Part shown: positions 16,617 through 24,973 of the stretch, piece by piece
Numbering within the stretch: the first letter of the stretch is position 1
How the letters are laid out: each line of letters opens with the position of its first letter
Assembly (NCBI GenBank): GCA_964501275.1
Contig: CAZCSP010000001.1
Span: 1 to 64,000, forward strand
DNA from: 55-13 sp964501275
Lineage (GTDB): Bacteria > Armatimonadota > Fimbriimonadia > Fimbriimonadales > Fimbriimonadaceae
Direction of reading: 5' to 3'
DNA length: 64,000 nt
The notes under the pieces: generated by a model
The model's input: only the letters and a program-made list of their open reading frames with translations
What the model was told of the DNA's origin: nothing
The model's database searches: none
Program-made: the position numbers and the translations under genes

Positions 16617-18575
16617 TTGAGACTTTCGCTTTTGCCCATCCTATTCCTTATCTCAACCTTCGCAATAGGGAATGATCGCCCCGCCCTTCCCGGATTCCGC
16701 ATCGCAAAACCGCCCGTCATAGATGGCAAGATCGAGCCAGAAGAGTGGGAAGGCGCGGCAAGGGGACGCCGGTTTGTGGACGCGGTGACCGGGAAACCGA
16801 TCGACGACGATACAGAAGTCCTGCTGGCCTATGACGATCACGCCATCTATGTCGGCTTCCGCGCCCGCGACTCCATGCCCCACGACATCCGGGGCCGGGA
16901 GATCAAGCCCGGAGCAGAGTTCAACGGCGAAGACATCCTCATCTTCATCGTCAATCCCCAAGGAACGAAGACCTGGGATGGGCGATGCGTCTTTCGCGTG
17001 AACCCACTGAACACCCAAAATGAGCAGATCAGCGGCGGACGGGCGGCCAAACGGGAGTGGCGCGGCGATTGGACCTCGGCGACCTCGCGGACCGAGGACG
17101 GCTGGTGCGCCGAGTTCCGCATCCCCTGGCGAATGCTGAACTACCCCGGTGGCGCCAACCGCACGATGGACATCAACTTCAAACGCTTTCACGCCCGAAG
17201 GAACATCGAGTCCAAATGGGCGGATACCACGATGCAGGAGAGGCAGGAACTGAACGGTACCTGGACGGGCGTCACCCCTCCAAAACCCGCAGCGCCAAGA
17301 CCCAGCTTCCTCGCCTACACCGCCCCGGAATACGACGACGGCCGGGTGGGCTTGCGGTCTGGTCTGGATATCCGCTATCCCTTCACCAGCCAGATGACCG
17401 GCCTCATGGCGATCAACCCCGACTTCAAGAACATCGAAGCCCAGATCGAAGGCATCCAGTTTTCACGCACCGAGAGATTCCTGAGCGAGTCTAGGCCGTT
17501 CTTCAACGAAGGCGGAGGGCACTTCCAGATCGGAGGCGGCGACTTTGGCTTTGGGCAGATGTTCTACTCGCGCCGGATCGAGGACTTTGACTGGGGAACA
17601 AAAGCCTACGGAAACCTCTCACCCTCTCTGAGCGTGGGCGCGTTGGCGGCGGTAGAGTCCGGCGAGCAGATGGCAAGCGTGGTCCGCGTGAGCAACAACT
17701 TCGCTCCTCGGCGCTACGGCAATGTTTGGTACACGGGAGTTAGCCAGCCTGGGAGGGAAAGCTCGGCGTTTGGCGCTTCCGGCTCGTATGGCATGGGCAA
17801 CTATGGCGTCGATCTGAACCTCGCCACCGCTCGCCACGGGAACTCGGGAAGTCCAACGGCGGGAGATGCCAGCGTCAGCTACGAAGTGCCGCATTGGTTT
17901 GGCCTGCTGAAGTACGAGTGGATACCCCCGACCTTCTTCTCTCCCCTCGCCTACATCCCGTGGACCGACCGGCGGGGCGCGTACCTCTTTCTAGAGCACA
18001 GCCGCCCCTACCGAACCGGCGGACTCAGAAGCTTCAACGCCAGCATCTTCACCAGCTACTTCGAAGAGTATGATGGCGACCAGCAACAGAAAGGCATCGA
18101 GGCCTCGGCCAACGTAACCACCCGGTCGGATGTGATCCTTGGCGGGGCGGTGTCGCGGTTCAGCTTCCTTGGTCAGGCAGAAGACCTGCAGAGCATTCGC
18201 GCGGTGCTGAATGCCTCCAACCGCTACAAGAGAGTCGGGGTCTATCACAACTGGGGCGTTCGAGCGGGCAAGGACACCCGGTTCACGCTCCTCGAAGGAA
18301 CCTATCGCCTCTTGCCCGGCTTGGACGTGGGGCTTGGCTGGTCTCTGTTCAACTTTGATCACGAAGATCGTCTCACCGTGGGAACCGTCAGCTACGAACT
18401 CGGCCCGCTTGATTCGATCTCAGGCCGATTCGTCAACCGAAACGGAGACATAAACGCCTACCTTGCCTATCGGCGCAGCGGCGGCAATGGCATCGAGTAT
18501 TTCGTGATCGTAGGCGATCCCAACGCCGAGAAGTGGCGATCACGGATGAGCCTGAAAGTGGTGTTTGCGTTCTGA
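16617..18575 (+). CDS. DUF5916 / CBM9-like outer-membrane beta-barrel protein
   Basis: About 652 residues from a TTG at 16617, which directly begins a signal peptide (LRLSLLPILFLISTFAIG); the frame stays open up to 16500, and the exact start is uncertain. The first 180 residues form a family-9-type carbohydrate-binding module (KPPVIDGKIEPEEWEGAA, LLAYDDHAIYVGFRARD, WCAEFRIPWRML). The rest is DUF5916, an amphipathic beta-strand series ending in MSLKVVFAF, a typical outer-membrane barrel terminus with final Phe. This implies an outer membrane. Such proteins often accompany protein or glycan uptake. Function otherwise unknown. Confidence 0.75.
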   Translation: MRLSLLPILFLISTFAIGNDRPALPGFRIAKPPVIDGKIEPEEWEGAARGRRFVDAVTGKPIDDDTEVLLAYDDHAIYVGFRARDSMPHDIRGREIKPGAEFNGEDILIFIVNPQGTKTWDGRCVFRVNPLNTQNEQISGGRAAKREWRGDWTSATSRTEDGWCAEFRIPWRMLNYPGGANRTMDINFKRFHARRNIESKWADTTMQERQELNGTWTGVTPPKPAAPRPSFLAYTAPEYDDGRVGLRSGLDIRYPFTSQMTGLMAINPDFKNIEAQIEGIQFSRTERFLSESRPFFNEGGGHFQIGGGDFGFGQMFYSRRIEDFDWGTKAYGNLSPSLSVGALAAVESGEQMASVVRVSNNFAPRRYGNVWYTGVSQPGRESSAFGASGSYGMGNYGVDLNLATARHGNSGSPTAGDASVSYEVPHWFGLLKYEWIPPTFFSPLAYIPWTDRRGAYLFLEHSRPYRTGGLRSFNASIFTSYFEEYDGDQQQKGIEASANVTTRSDVILGGAVSRFSFLGQAEDLQSIRAVLNASNRYKRVGVYHNWGVRAGKDTRFTLLEGTYRLLPGLDVGLGWSLFNFDHEDRLTVGTVSYELGPLDSISGRFVNRNGDINAYLAYRRSGGNGIEYFVIVGDPNAEKWRSRMSLKVVFAF

Positions 18576-18720
18576 GCAGCGCGATCCGGTTTGATCCTTC
18601 CCATTGCGACGAAGGATCAGAGGGAATAAGGGAGTTCGCACGACCTGATGCTGATGCCTCCACGGAGAGGGAGGATTAAAAACTCAAGACCACGGAGTGG
18701 TCGAGAAGATTGCCCACCCG

Positions 18721-18775
18721 CACCTATCTACAACCCGGTTGCGAGGGTCCCTGCTACACGCTTCGCGTTGGCCCG
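18721..18775 (+). repeat. Single arm of family B repeat
   Basis: ACCTATCTACAACCCGGTTG..GGGTCCCTGC then TACACGCTTCGCG matches the right arm at 3331-3385, with an 8-nt deletion in the middle. No left arm is seen. The region 18576-18849 carries no gene. Confidence 0.7.
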
Positions 18776-18805
18776 CTCCTCGGGTTGGGGTTTAACTACA
18801 ATACT

Positions 18806-18852
18806 CCAAGACCTGGAAGGTCTTGGGACGCATAGGCAGGATGCCTATGCTA
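18806..18852. repeat. Family A double-hairpin repeat, copy A4
   Basis: CCAAGACC..GGTCTTGG (18806-18826) and CATAGGCA..TGCCTATG (18831-18849), then CTAC. The final CTA, read on the minus strand, is the TAG stop of the tatA gene. Confidence 0.85.
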
Positions 18853-19023
18853 CTCGTCGGTCTTGAGAGATTCGTCGAGGGTGCGTTTGCCTTCGTCGAG
18901 GCCTTTCTTGAGTTCGCCCACACCCTTCCCGACGCCTCGCATCAACTCGGGGATCTTCTTGCCGCCAAACAGCAGGAGGACCACCACCAAGACGACCAGC
19001 ATCTCTTGCGTGCCAAAGCTCAT
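18850..19023 (-). CDS. tatA: Twin-arginine translocase subunit TatA/TatE, second copy
   Basis: 57 residues, too short for many gene finders. MSFGTQEMLVVLVVVLLLFGGKKIPELMRGVGKGVGELKKGL shows the TatA pattern: a short N-terminal helix, a LFGGKKIPEL hinge and an amphipathic helix. The C-terminal tail is only about 15 residues (DEGKRTLDESLKTDE). The TAG stop lies in the last bases of repeat copy A4. It starts 2 nt after the stop of an almost identical upstream tatA, so the two are cotranscribed paralogues. TatA oligomers form the pore of the Tat export system for folded proteins; tatC is not in this window. Confidence 0.85.
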   Translation of the reverse strand: MSFGTQEMLVVLVVVLLLFGGKKIPELMRGVGKGVGELKKGLDEGKRTLDESLKTDE

Positions 19024-19025
19024 TA

Positions 19026-19175
19026 CTACTGCTCCGCCTTGCTTTCTTCGACGCCTTTCTTAAATTCGCCGATCCCCTTACCTACACCCTTCATCAACTC
19101 CGGAATCTTCTTGCCGCCGAACAGCAAGATGATGATGCCCAGAACGATGAGGATTTCCTGTGTGCCAAGTCTCAT
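19026..19175 (-). CDS. tatA: Twin-arginine translocase subunit TatA/TatE, first copy
   Basis: 49 residues: MRLGTQEILIVLGIIILLFGGKKIPELMKGVGKGIGEFKKGVEESKAEQ in overlapping pieces matches TatA throughout, with the hinge FGGKKIPEL and amphipathic helix KGVGKGIGEFKKG. An AAGGGA ribosome-binding site lies upstream. The pair of very short TatA proteins may have split roles (as TatA and TatE or TatA and TatB do elsewhere); neither has the longer tail expected of TatB. It follows birA by 33 nt on the same strand and may be part of the same transcript. Confidence 0.85.
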   Translation of the reverse strand: MRLGTQEILIVLGIIILLFGGKKIPELMKGVGKGIGEFKKGVEESKAEQ

Positions 19176-19208
19176 TTCAATGTTTCCCTTCGCTTCATTA
19201 TGCGCTAG

Positions 19209-19928
19209 TTACGACGCATCAGGCTTGCCAAAGATCGCATCGGCAGCCAAAACCGAGGTTGATTCGCCGTCAACCGCGCAAATTAGCCTGCCTTCTGGTC
19301 CTACGCCGATAGCAATCCCTTCGCTCCCGTCGAGCAGTTTGTAAGACTTGCCCGGTGTGTGGTCGAAGAGCATCCAGACTGGCTGGAGGTCCGCCCAGGA
19401 ATCTGGTTCGGGGAGGAGAGGCAGACGCGCGACGATCTTCTTGGCGATCTCTTCGGGGTCATAACTCCCGCCCCGATACATCGCCAAACTGGTCGCCCGA
19501 TCCCGAATCTCCTCGGGAAACTTTTTTTGGTTAAGGTTCAGGCCGATCCCAACAACCGGGACCTTTCGGCCCTTCTCATCGGGCAGAAGCTCGGTGAGAA
19601 TGCCCCCGATTTTCTTGTCGGCAAAGACCAGATCGTTAGGCCACTGAAGCTCGCAATGGATCGCTCCCGCTACCGCGCAGGCCACCGCCATCCCCACCAG
19701 ATGCGGCGCGGGATGGTTGGCGTAGTCGCGAAAGATAAGGCTCATCGTCAAAGACTGCCCCACCTCACTATGCCACTGCCGATCAAACCTTCCCTTCCCT
19801 TGAGTCTGGTGCCCGGCAAAAACCGCCCCCACTGGGTCGCCGTTGGCTAGTCTTTGCGCCGCAATAGTCTGGGTGGATTCCACCTCGTCGTACTTGTCCC
19901 AGATGCCGAGGTCGAGGGGTGATTTCAC
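19209..19928 (-). CDS. birA: Biotin--[acetyl-CoA-carboxylase] ligase, monofunctional
   Basis: 239 residues of the BirA catalytic and C-terminal domains without the N-terminal DNA-binding HTH, so it is an enzyme only. Motifs: EVESTQTIAAQ (substrate contact), GHQTQGKGRFDRQW (the GRGRxxR-type biotinyl-AMP loop, here GKGRFDR), LQWPNDLVFADKKIGGILTEL (catalytic Lys) and VVGIGLNLNQ. It attaches biotin to the biotin carboxyl carrier protein. It overlaps the nadC stop by 4 nt, in an operon running hypothetical-nadC-birA and possibly on to tatA-tatA. Confidence 0.92.
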   Translation of the reverse strand: MKSPLDLGIWDKYDEVESTQTIAAQRLANGDPVGAVFAGHQTQGKGRFDRQWHSEVGQSLTMSLIFRDYANHPAPHLVGMAVACAVAGAIHCELQWPNDLVFADKKIGGILTELLPDEKGRKVPVVGIGLNLNQKKFPEEIRDRATSLAMYRGGSYDPEEIAKKIVARLPLLPEPDSWADLQPVWMLFDHTPGKSYKLLDGSEGIAIGVGPEGRLICAVDGESTSVLAADAIFGKPDAS

Positions 19929-20779
19929 TCAAACTCCATATGAAACGGCACCGACACCGCGCTGTGGGTGAGCGCACCGACCGAGACGATATCCACTCCT
20001 GTCTGGGCCACTCCGCGCACCGTATCCAAATTAATCCCGCCACTGGCTTCAAACAGGCAACGCCCCTTATGCCTCTGCACCGCCTCTCGCATCATGAACG
20101 GATCCATGTTGTCCAGCAGAACGATGTCGGCCCCGGCTTCTACGGCCTCATCGACCATCTCCAAAGTCGTCGCCTCTACCTCGATCTTGGTCATGTGGGA
20201 GGCGTAGCGGCGAATGGCGTCCACCGCCGGCTTGACTCCGCCCATGGCGATGATATGGTTGTCCTTCACCATCGCGCCGTCGTAGAGGCCCATCCGGTGG
20301 TTGTGCCCACCGCCGCATCGGACCGCGTATTTCTGGAGCAACCGCAATCCCGGAAGGGTCTTGCGAGTATCCACGATCTTCGCTCCCGTCCCGTCTACCT
20401 TCTCCACAAACTTGGCAGTCAAAGTCGCGACGCCGCTAAGGTGCATGATGAAGTTCAGCGCGACTCTCTCGCATTGAAGGGCTCGGGCAGCGGGGGAGCG
20501 GCCCCGGGCGATGGTCGAGCCGCGAGACACACGATCTCCATCCGCCATCTCGATATCCAGATAGCAGTCGTCCGGGTCGCCCGACATCGGAGCGTGGAGG
20601 TACTCGACGATCCCAGTTCCACAGAGAACGCCGTCGGCCTGAGCCTCAATACGCCAGTCAGACAACAGGTCAGGAGGCAGACAGCCACCGGTGACGTCCC
20701 CAAACCCCACATCCTCCGCCATCGCCACATCGACGATCTCTTGCCAATTAGAAGGTTCGGGTAAGTGCCAAATGCTCAC
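19925..20779 (-). CDS. nadC: Nicotinate-nucleotide pyrophosphorylase (carboxylating)
   Basis: 284 residues, normal for NadC. It converts quinolinate and PRPP to nicotinate mononucleotide, CO2 and pyrophosphate in de novo NAD synthesis. Motifs include AEDVGFGDVTGGCLP near the start, RVALNFIMHLSGVATLTAKFV, IVDTRKTLPGLRLLQKYAVRCGGGHNHRMGLYDGAMVKDNH (seen in pieces; PRPP and quinolinate Arg/Lys/His contacts) and the C-terminal barrel IVLLDNMDPFMMREAV / ASGGINLDTVRGVAQTGVDIVSVGALTHS. It overlaps both neighbours by 4 nt, indicating translational coupling. Confidence 0.95.
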   Translation of the reverse strand: MSIWHLPEPSNWQEIVDVAMAEDVGFGDVTGGCLPPDLLSDWRIEAQADGVLCGTGIVEYLHAPMSGDPDDCYLDIEMADGDRVSRGSTIARGRSPAARALQCERVALNFIMHLSGVATLTAKFVEKVDGTGAKIVDTRKTLPGLRLLQKYAVRCGGGHNHRMGLYDGAMVKDNHIIAMGGVKPAVDAIRRYASHMTKIEVEATTLEMVDEAVEAGADIVLLDNMDPFMMREAVQRHKGRCLFEASGGINLDTVRGVAQTGVDIVSVGALTHSAVSVPFHMEFE

Positions 20780-21276
20780 GAGTCCGACAGGTTTACCCCA
20801 CAGCGGGCGGCGAGTTCTTCGATTAGGAGTTCATAGGGGACCTCCATGCCGTTGCGGCTCCAACCCACCGGGACCTTCACCCGGCCCGAGACGATGTAAG
20901 CATAGGGCTTGATGGTGATGCCGCCTTTGTCGAGTTTGAAGATGTAGGCATCCCCCTTCGCCACAATCTCCTTCACCCGGCTGTACTCGACCATCTTGAT
21001 CGAGCCGCCGCTCACCACGTCCAGGTGCTTCTCCTGAAGGATATATTGGCTGGCCTCGGCCTGGCGATGGAGCATATCGGCCCAGGCGCTCTTGCCCAAG
21101 TCGTAGATTGCACCCGCCGCATCCGCCACATTCGCTCCGACCTTCTTAAAGTCGCTCCGGTCCCTCTTCAGGTCCACTGCCTCCTTGCCCTTGACCTTGG
21201 CGGATTTACGGAAGCTGTCCGCCGCCGTCTCCAGCCAACGAATCGCCTCCCCCGGTTTATAACGGATCGGTTCCAT
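20776..21276 (-). CDS. Hypothetical protein upstream of nadC
   Basis: 166 residues, no family recognised. The first half is helical and charged (AIRWLETAADSFRKSAKVKGKEAVDLKRDRSDFKK, then VADAAGAIYDLGKSAWADMLHRQAEASQYIL). The second half looks like a small beta domain (IKMVEYSRVKEIVAKGDAYIFKLDKGGITIKPYAYIVSGRVKVPVGW), reminiscent of PH-like folds. It overlaps nadC by 4 nt, so it leads the operon. A consensus TATAAT box at 21286-21291 ends 9 nt before the ATG, giving a leader of at most a few bases. Role unknown. Confidence 0.6.
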   Translation of the reverse strand: MEPIRYKPGEAIRWLETAADSFRKSAKVKGKEAVDLKRDRSDFKKVGANVADAAGAIYDLGKSAWADMLHRQAEASQYILQEKHLDVVSGGSIKMVEYSRVKEIVAKGDAYIFKLDKGGITIKPYAYIVSGRVKVPVGWSRNGMEVPYELLIEELAARCGVNLSDS

Positions 21277-21285
21277 GGTTGGCGG

Positions 21286-21291
21286 ATTATA
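21286..21291 (-). promoter_or_regulatory. -10 box TATAAT of the hypothetical-nadC-birA operon
   Basis: Consensus TATAAT on the minus strand, 9 nt from ATG 21276; a start 6-8 nt downstream would give a 1-3 nt leader. Confidence 0.6.
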
Positions 21292-21334
21292 GTTGGATCA
21301 GGCGATAGTCGGATAGTTCTATAGGACGATTGGG

Positions 21335-21450
21335 GAATTGCGGGATTGCTTGATTGCTTGGTTCAAGCGACGTTCCCCCAACCGATTCGATTTCCGACTT
21401 CCGATTTCCGAACAATCCAGCAATCAAGCAATCAAGCATTTCAGCAATTC
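21335..21450. repeat. Imperfect inverted repeat of ATTGCTTG units (family C)
   Basis: Left part (21335-21361) carries GATTGCTTGATTGCTTGG; right part (21417-21450) carries CAATCAAGCAATCAAGC. It lies between divergent genes and ends 10 nt before the -10 box of the lyase gene. Confidence 0.7.
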
Positions 21451-21459
21451 CGCGCCCGG

Positions 21460-21465
21460 TACAAT
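21460..21465 (+). promoter_or_regulatory. Putative -10 box TACAAT of leaderless lyase gene
   Basis: TACAAT ends exactly 6 nt before ATG 21472; no Shine-Dalgarno. Confidence 0.55.
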
Positions 21466-21471
21466 CCAAGC

Positions 21472-22869
21472 ATGGAATTCCGAATTGAGAAGGACTCGCT
21501 TGGCGATGTCAAAGTGCCCGCAAACGCTTACTGGGGGTCTCAGGCTGAGAGGACCCGCAACCTCTTCCAGATCAGCGGGCTGACCGAGCATCCGAAGATG
21601 ATCGACGCCTATATCCTTCTCAAAAAGGCTTGCACCCAGGCCAATACCGACCTTGGCCTGCTCGACAAAGAGATCGGCAACGCCATCGTCCAGGCCGCCG
21701 ACGAAATCCTGGGCGGGCGGTTCCGGGACCAGTTCCCGGTGGATGTCTTCCACATGGGCGCGGGCACCAGCTTCAACATGAACTGCAACGAGGTTCTCGC
21801 CAACCGGGCGGAGCAGATTCTGGGCGGCGCCCTCGGGGACTACAAAAAGGTCAACCCCAACGACCACCCCAACTACGGCCAATCCACCAACGACACCTTC
21901 CCCAGCGCCATGCGGATCATGGCCCGGCTGATGCTGGAAGACCTCTTCCCCGCCATCGATGGCCTCATTGAGGCCTTTGCCGCCAAAGGCGTGGAGTTCG
22001 ACCACATCCTGAAATCCGCCCGCACCCACCTGCAAGACGCAGTACCTATCCGGCTGGGCCAAGAGTTTGCCGCCTACGCCGTCGCCCTCAAGAAGTCCCG
22101 CCGCTGGCTGGAGCAGGCCGCTTCTGAGCTTGAGGAATTGGGAATCGGCGGATCAGCTGCGGGAACGGGGCTCAACACCCATCCCGACTACCGGGCCATG
22201 GTGGTGGAGAATCTGCGAACCGCTACCGGTATCGAATTCCGCAACGCTCCCGACCTGCGAGAAGCTATGCAGAGCAACCTCGCGATGGCGTCCTTGGCGG
22301 CGGGTCTGCGCATCTTCTGCCAAGAGTTGACCCGCATCTCCAACGACCTGCGCCTCCTTTGCTCCGGCCCCCTGACCGGCATCGCCGAGATCGTCCTGCC
22401 TGCCGTCCAACCAGGCTCCTCCATCATGCCTGGCAAGGTCAATCCGTCGATGGCGGAAAACCTGAACATCGTCCTCTACCAGGTCCTCGGCCAGTGCCAG
22501 TCCATCGACAACTGCGTGATGTCGGGCCAGTTGGAGCTGAACGTGATGATGCCCGGCATGGCCTTCAGCGCCCAATTCGCCATCCAAATTCTCACCAACA
22601 CACTCAAAACCTTCACCGACAACTGCGTCGTCGGAATCATCGCGAATGAGGAGACCTGCCGCCACTACGCCGAAACCTCCCCCTCCCTCGCCACCGCTCT
22701 CAACCCGATCCTTGGCTACCAAGTTGGTTCGGATGTGGTGAAGACGGCGCTGAAAGAAAAGAAGTCGATTCCCCAAGTGGTGAGAGAGAAGGGGCTTTTG
22801 GATGAAGAAACCCTCCAAAAAGCCCTCGATCCTGCCTTGCTGACCGAGCCCGGTATTCCGGGCAGGTAG
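21472..22869 (+). CDS. Aspartase/fumarase superfamily lyase, probably aspartate ammonia-lyase
   Basis: 465 residues, typical of class II fumarase and aspartase. Signature GSSIMPGKVNP (flexible active-site loop) is present, with GAGTSFNMNCNEVLANRA, PNDHPNYGQSTNDTFPSA and RTHLQDAVPIRLGQEFAAY. GAGTS.NMN rather than the fumarase GSGTQTNMN, plus a C-terminus LLTEPGIPG close to the aspartase MTKPGIAG, point to aspartase (aspartate to fumarate plus ammonia). The overall sequence is intermediate, and a fumarase role in the TCA cycle cannot be excluded. The start at 21472 follows a TACAAT box by 6 nt; the longer frame from 21346 reads through the repeat and is rejected. Confidence 0.8.
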   Translation: MEFRIEKDSLGDVKVPANAYWGSQAERTRNLFQISGLTEHPKMIDAYILLKKACTQANTDLGLLDKEIGNAIVQAADEILGGRFRDQFPVDVFHMGAGTSFNMNCNEVLANRAEQILGGALGDYKKVNPNDHPNYGQSTNDTFPSAMRIMARLMLEDLFPAIDGLIEAFAAKGVEFDHILKSARTHLQDAVPIRLGQEFAAYAVALKKSRRWLEQAASELEELGIGGSAAGTGLNTHPDYRAMVVENLRTATGIEFRNAPDLREAMQSNLAMASLAAGLRIFCQELTRISNDLRLLCSGPLTGIAEIVLPAVQPGSSIMPGKVNPSMAENLNIVLYQVLGQCQSIDNCVMSGQLELNVMMPGMAFSAQFAIQILTNTLKTFTDNCVVGIIANEETCRHYAETSPSLATALNPILGYQVGSDVVKTALKEKKSIPQVVREKGLLDEETLQKALDPALLTEPGIPGR

Positions 22870-22909
22870 CGCTCCGCAGCTAGTAAAGGCGATTCTGCCA
22901 ACTCCTGCT

Positions 22910-22990
22910 TTGTAACCGCGAAGAAAAAAAGGGACGCAAAGAACTAGCCAAGACCTTTGTGTCCCTTTGCGTTCTTGGTTACTTCGTGGT
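22910..22990. repeat. Permuted inverted repeat of GGGACGCAAAG / CTTTGCGTTC modules (family D)
   Basis: GTAACC..GAAG..GGGACGCAAAGAAC on the left and GTCCCTTTGCGTTCTTGGTTAC on the right share reshuffled 8-12 nt words; imperfect pairing. Nothing coding was seen between 22870 and 23159; 22990-23159 is AT-richer and probably holds the promoter of the next gene. Confidence 0.55.
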
Positions 22991-23159
22991 CAAAGAACTA
23001 CTCGAATCCACCTGTATTTTTAACAGGAAAACCACAGACTACCTCTCTACTGCACATTTACCGGTTTTCATTTCACGCCAATAGGCAAATCCTCATTTTC
23101 CATTTCAGCGCCCTCTATTGGTCGCATAATTGCCATATCACCGCACTAAGGTGATATTT

Positions 23160-24254
23160 ATGAATCCTTCTATTTCATTATTGAGAAAGGGCCTGCTTGG
23201 GCTGACTGTTTTAGGAAGCACCTTGATGGCTTCCTTTGCAAGTGCGACTGATGTAACGACGGCGATTGCTGGACGAGTGTTCTGCGACGCGGACTGCGAC
23301 GGCCTCATCAATCCCGATGTAGACGAGCTGTTGATGAAGACCAAAGTCTCACTCTTGGATGAAAACGGCAATGTTCTCCAGGTTACAACCCCCGAAGTTT
23401 ATGGCGGCACTTACATCTTTACCAACCTAGTGGTCGGTCAGAAGTACATCGTTCAAGTGAACGGCGCCATCGGTCAGGAAGTGATTCAATCCTTCCCTTC
23501 CGCCAACGCCGTCCGAATCAACAAATCGCGAATCTCTGTCCTGGTTGTCAGCCAAATTGCAACCTACTACCCGAACGACTTTCTCCTCGATTGCGGCAGC
23601 AAGACTTGGAATCAGTGCGAGTGGGGCAAGAGCGGCTGCTACGGCAAGAGTCCGATTGAGTTGCTCGAAGACAACTTCGATACGCTGTTCCCCAACGGCC
23701 TCGTCGTCGGCGGCAACAAGACGATCACATTCACAGGCGCCAACGCAGTTAAGAAGTTCCTTCCCGCCAGCGGCAGCCCCAAGAAACTGAGTGCCTCCCG
23801 TGTCGATCCTTATTCTCACGCTGAGAGCGAACTGGCGGGCAACGTGACCGCCTTGGTTCTGAATCTCAAGTTCTCAGAGGAAGGCATCACCGGCGAAGGC
23901 CTGGGCGACAACTACTTTGAGAGCGGTCCTTTTGAGGACATGACCCTCGATGAGTTCTCCGAACTCGCCAACCTCGTCCTCGGCGGCCAAACCAACCTCC
24001 TCCCCAATGGCGTCAGTGTCAGCGACCTCAACAAATGGGTCGAGTACGTGAACAACAAGGATTGGAGCGGATGCGACTGCGATTGCAGCTGCGACAAGAA
24101 GTGCAGCAAGGGCAAGGATAAAGGCAAGTGCAAGGATAAGAACAAGGGCAAGTGCGAGTACAAGGACAAGGACAAGGACAAGAAGAAAGGCAAGGATAAG
24201 CAAAACAAAGACAAGAAGAAAGGAAAGGGCAAGCGAAAGGGCAAAGGCTGCTGA
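23160..24254 (+). CDS. Secreted SdrD-B/Cna-B-like protein with a Lys/Asp/Gly/Cys-rich tail
   Basis: 364 residues. Signal peptide MNPSISLLRKGLLGLTVLGS..ASFASA, then a prealbumin-like B domain (residues 30-105) of the SdrD type: IAGRVFCDADCDGLINPDVDELL, VSLLDENGNVLQVTT, YIFTNLVVGQKYIVQV. The middle (115-300) is unassigned. The last 55 residues are a run of Lys, Asp, Gly and Cys (CDCDCSCDKKCSKGKDK, then KDKDKDKKKGKDK and KGKRKGKGC). The tail is strongly polycationic with clustered cysteines and could bind polyanions, metals or cross-link the envelope. An AGGTGA ribosome-binding site precedes the ATG. A neighbouring PEP-CTERM protein supports a surface or extracellular role. Confidence 0.65.
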   Translation: MNPSISLLRKGLLGLTVLGSTLMASFASATDVTTAIAGRVFCDADCDGLINPDVDELLMKTKVSLLDENGNVLQVTTPEVYGGTYIFTNLVVGQKYIVQVNGAIGQEVIQSFPSANAVRINKSRISVLVVSQIATYYPNDFLLDCGSKTWNQCEWGKSGCYGKSPIELLEDNFDTLFPNGLVVGGNKTITFTGANAVKKFLPASGSPKKLSASRVDPYSHAESELAGNVTALVLNLKFSEEGITGEGLGDNYFESGPFEDMTLDEFSELANLVLGGQTNLLPNGVSVSDLNKWVEYVNNKDWSGCDCDCSCDKKCSKGKDKGKCKDKNKGKCEYKDKDKDKKKGKDKQNKDKKKGKGKRKGKGC

Positions 24255-24285
24255 TGCCCCCGTCTCTCGCACCTGAGGGAAATCA

Positions 24286-24936
24286 ATGAAAAGCAAACTG
24301 ATCTTCACACTCACGACGGCCGCCATGGTGGCGGCCGTCGGCCAAGCTCAGATCGTCACCGTGGACCTCGGAGGTCACACGGGAACGAACGCCACGAGCA
24401 CGGTGATGTATAGCTTCATGGGAAATGCGCCACAGACGACGACGGCGACCCCGTTTAACGCAAGCGTTGACGGTTTCGACTTCATCGCCTACTGCGTGGA
24501 CCTATCGGCGGGAGCGGCGCTCAACAGTTCCTACACCGCCAACCGCGAGTCGATCCTAACGTTCCTCTCGGCCCCGGTCGGAGAGCGTTTAGCCTATATC
24601 TACAACAACCACCACAACTCTAGCCTTACGCTGGATCAGCAGGTGGCTGTGCAGGTGGCGATCTGGGAGGCTCGGTATGACAACACCTTCGATCTGGATA
24701 GTGGAAACTTCAAGACGATTGGAATCAGTGGCGCAATCAAGGCCGATGCCCAAGCGATCTTGAACAACCTGATGAACCCCACCGGTCCCGCTGGGGATGC
24801 TTACTACTTCGAATACATTTCGGAGACAGTTTCCAGCGCGCAAGACCTCATGGGTCCGGTCCCCGAGCCCGCCAGTCTGGCTGCCCTCGGCATCGGAGCC
24901 GCCGCCCTAGTTCGGCGGCGTCGGAAAGGTCGGTAA
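24286..24936 (+). CDS. PEP-CTERM sorted exoprotein
   Basis: 216 residues. Signal peptide MKSKLIFTLTTAAMVAAVGQAQ at the start and a complete PEP-CTERM signal at the end: VPEPASLAALGIGAAALVRRRRKGR in parts (PEP motif, hydrophobic helix, Arg-rich tail). The PEP-CTERM tail is processed by an exosortase, which is not in this window. The body contains FIAYCVDLSAGA and LAYIYNNHHNSSLTLDQQVAVQVAIWEARYD, a pattern shared with many PEP-CTERM proteins of unknown role (possibly thioester-domain related). It lies 31 nt after the preceding surface protein and may be cotranscribed. Confidence 0.85.
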   Translation: MKSKLIFTLTTAAMVAAVGQAQIVTVDLGGHTGTNATSTVMYSFMGNAPQTTTATPFNASVDGFDFIAYCVDLSAGAALNSSYTANRESILTFLSAPVGERLAYIYNNHHNSSLTLDQQVAVQVAIWEARYDNTFDLDSGNFKTIGISGAIKADAQAILNNLMNPTGPAGDAYYFEYISETVSSAQDLMGPVPEPASLAALGIGAAALVRRRRKGR

Positions 24937-24943
24937 GGGAAAA

Positions 24944-24973
24944 GGGAATGAGGAAGTGGGACTCCTCATTCCC
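24944..24973. terminator. Hairpin terminator after PEP-CTERM gene
   Basis: GGGAATGAGGA (24944-24954) pairs perfectly with TCCTCATTCCC (24963-24973), 7 nt after the stop. The downstream T-run is weak (TCCCTCTTC). Confidence 0.65.

Noticed and set aside
18823..19344. A 173-residue rightward reading frame over the tatA genes
   Set aside because: It is antisense to two tatA genes and birA and is made of Phe/Leu/Ser-rich shadow sequence; the TatA motifs on the minus strand are clear.
23874..24326. Long Leu/Phe-rich leftward frames opposite the Lys-rich tail
   Set aside because: Complement of the AAG/GAC codon run in the surface protein; no other features of a gene.
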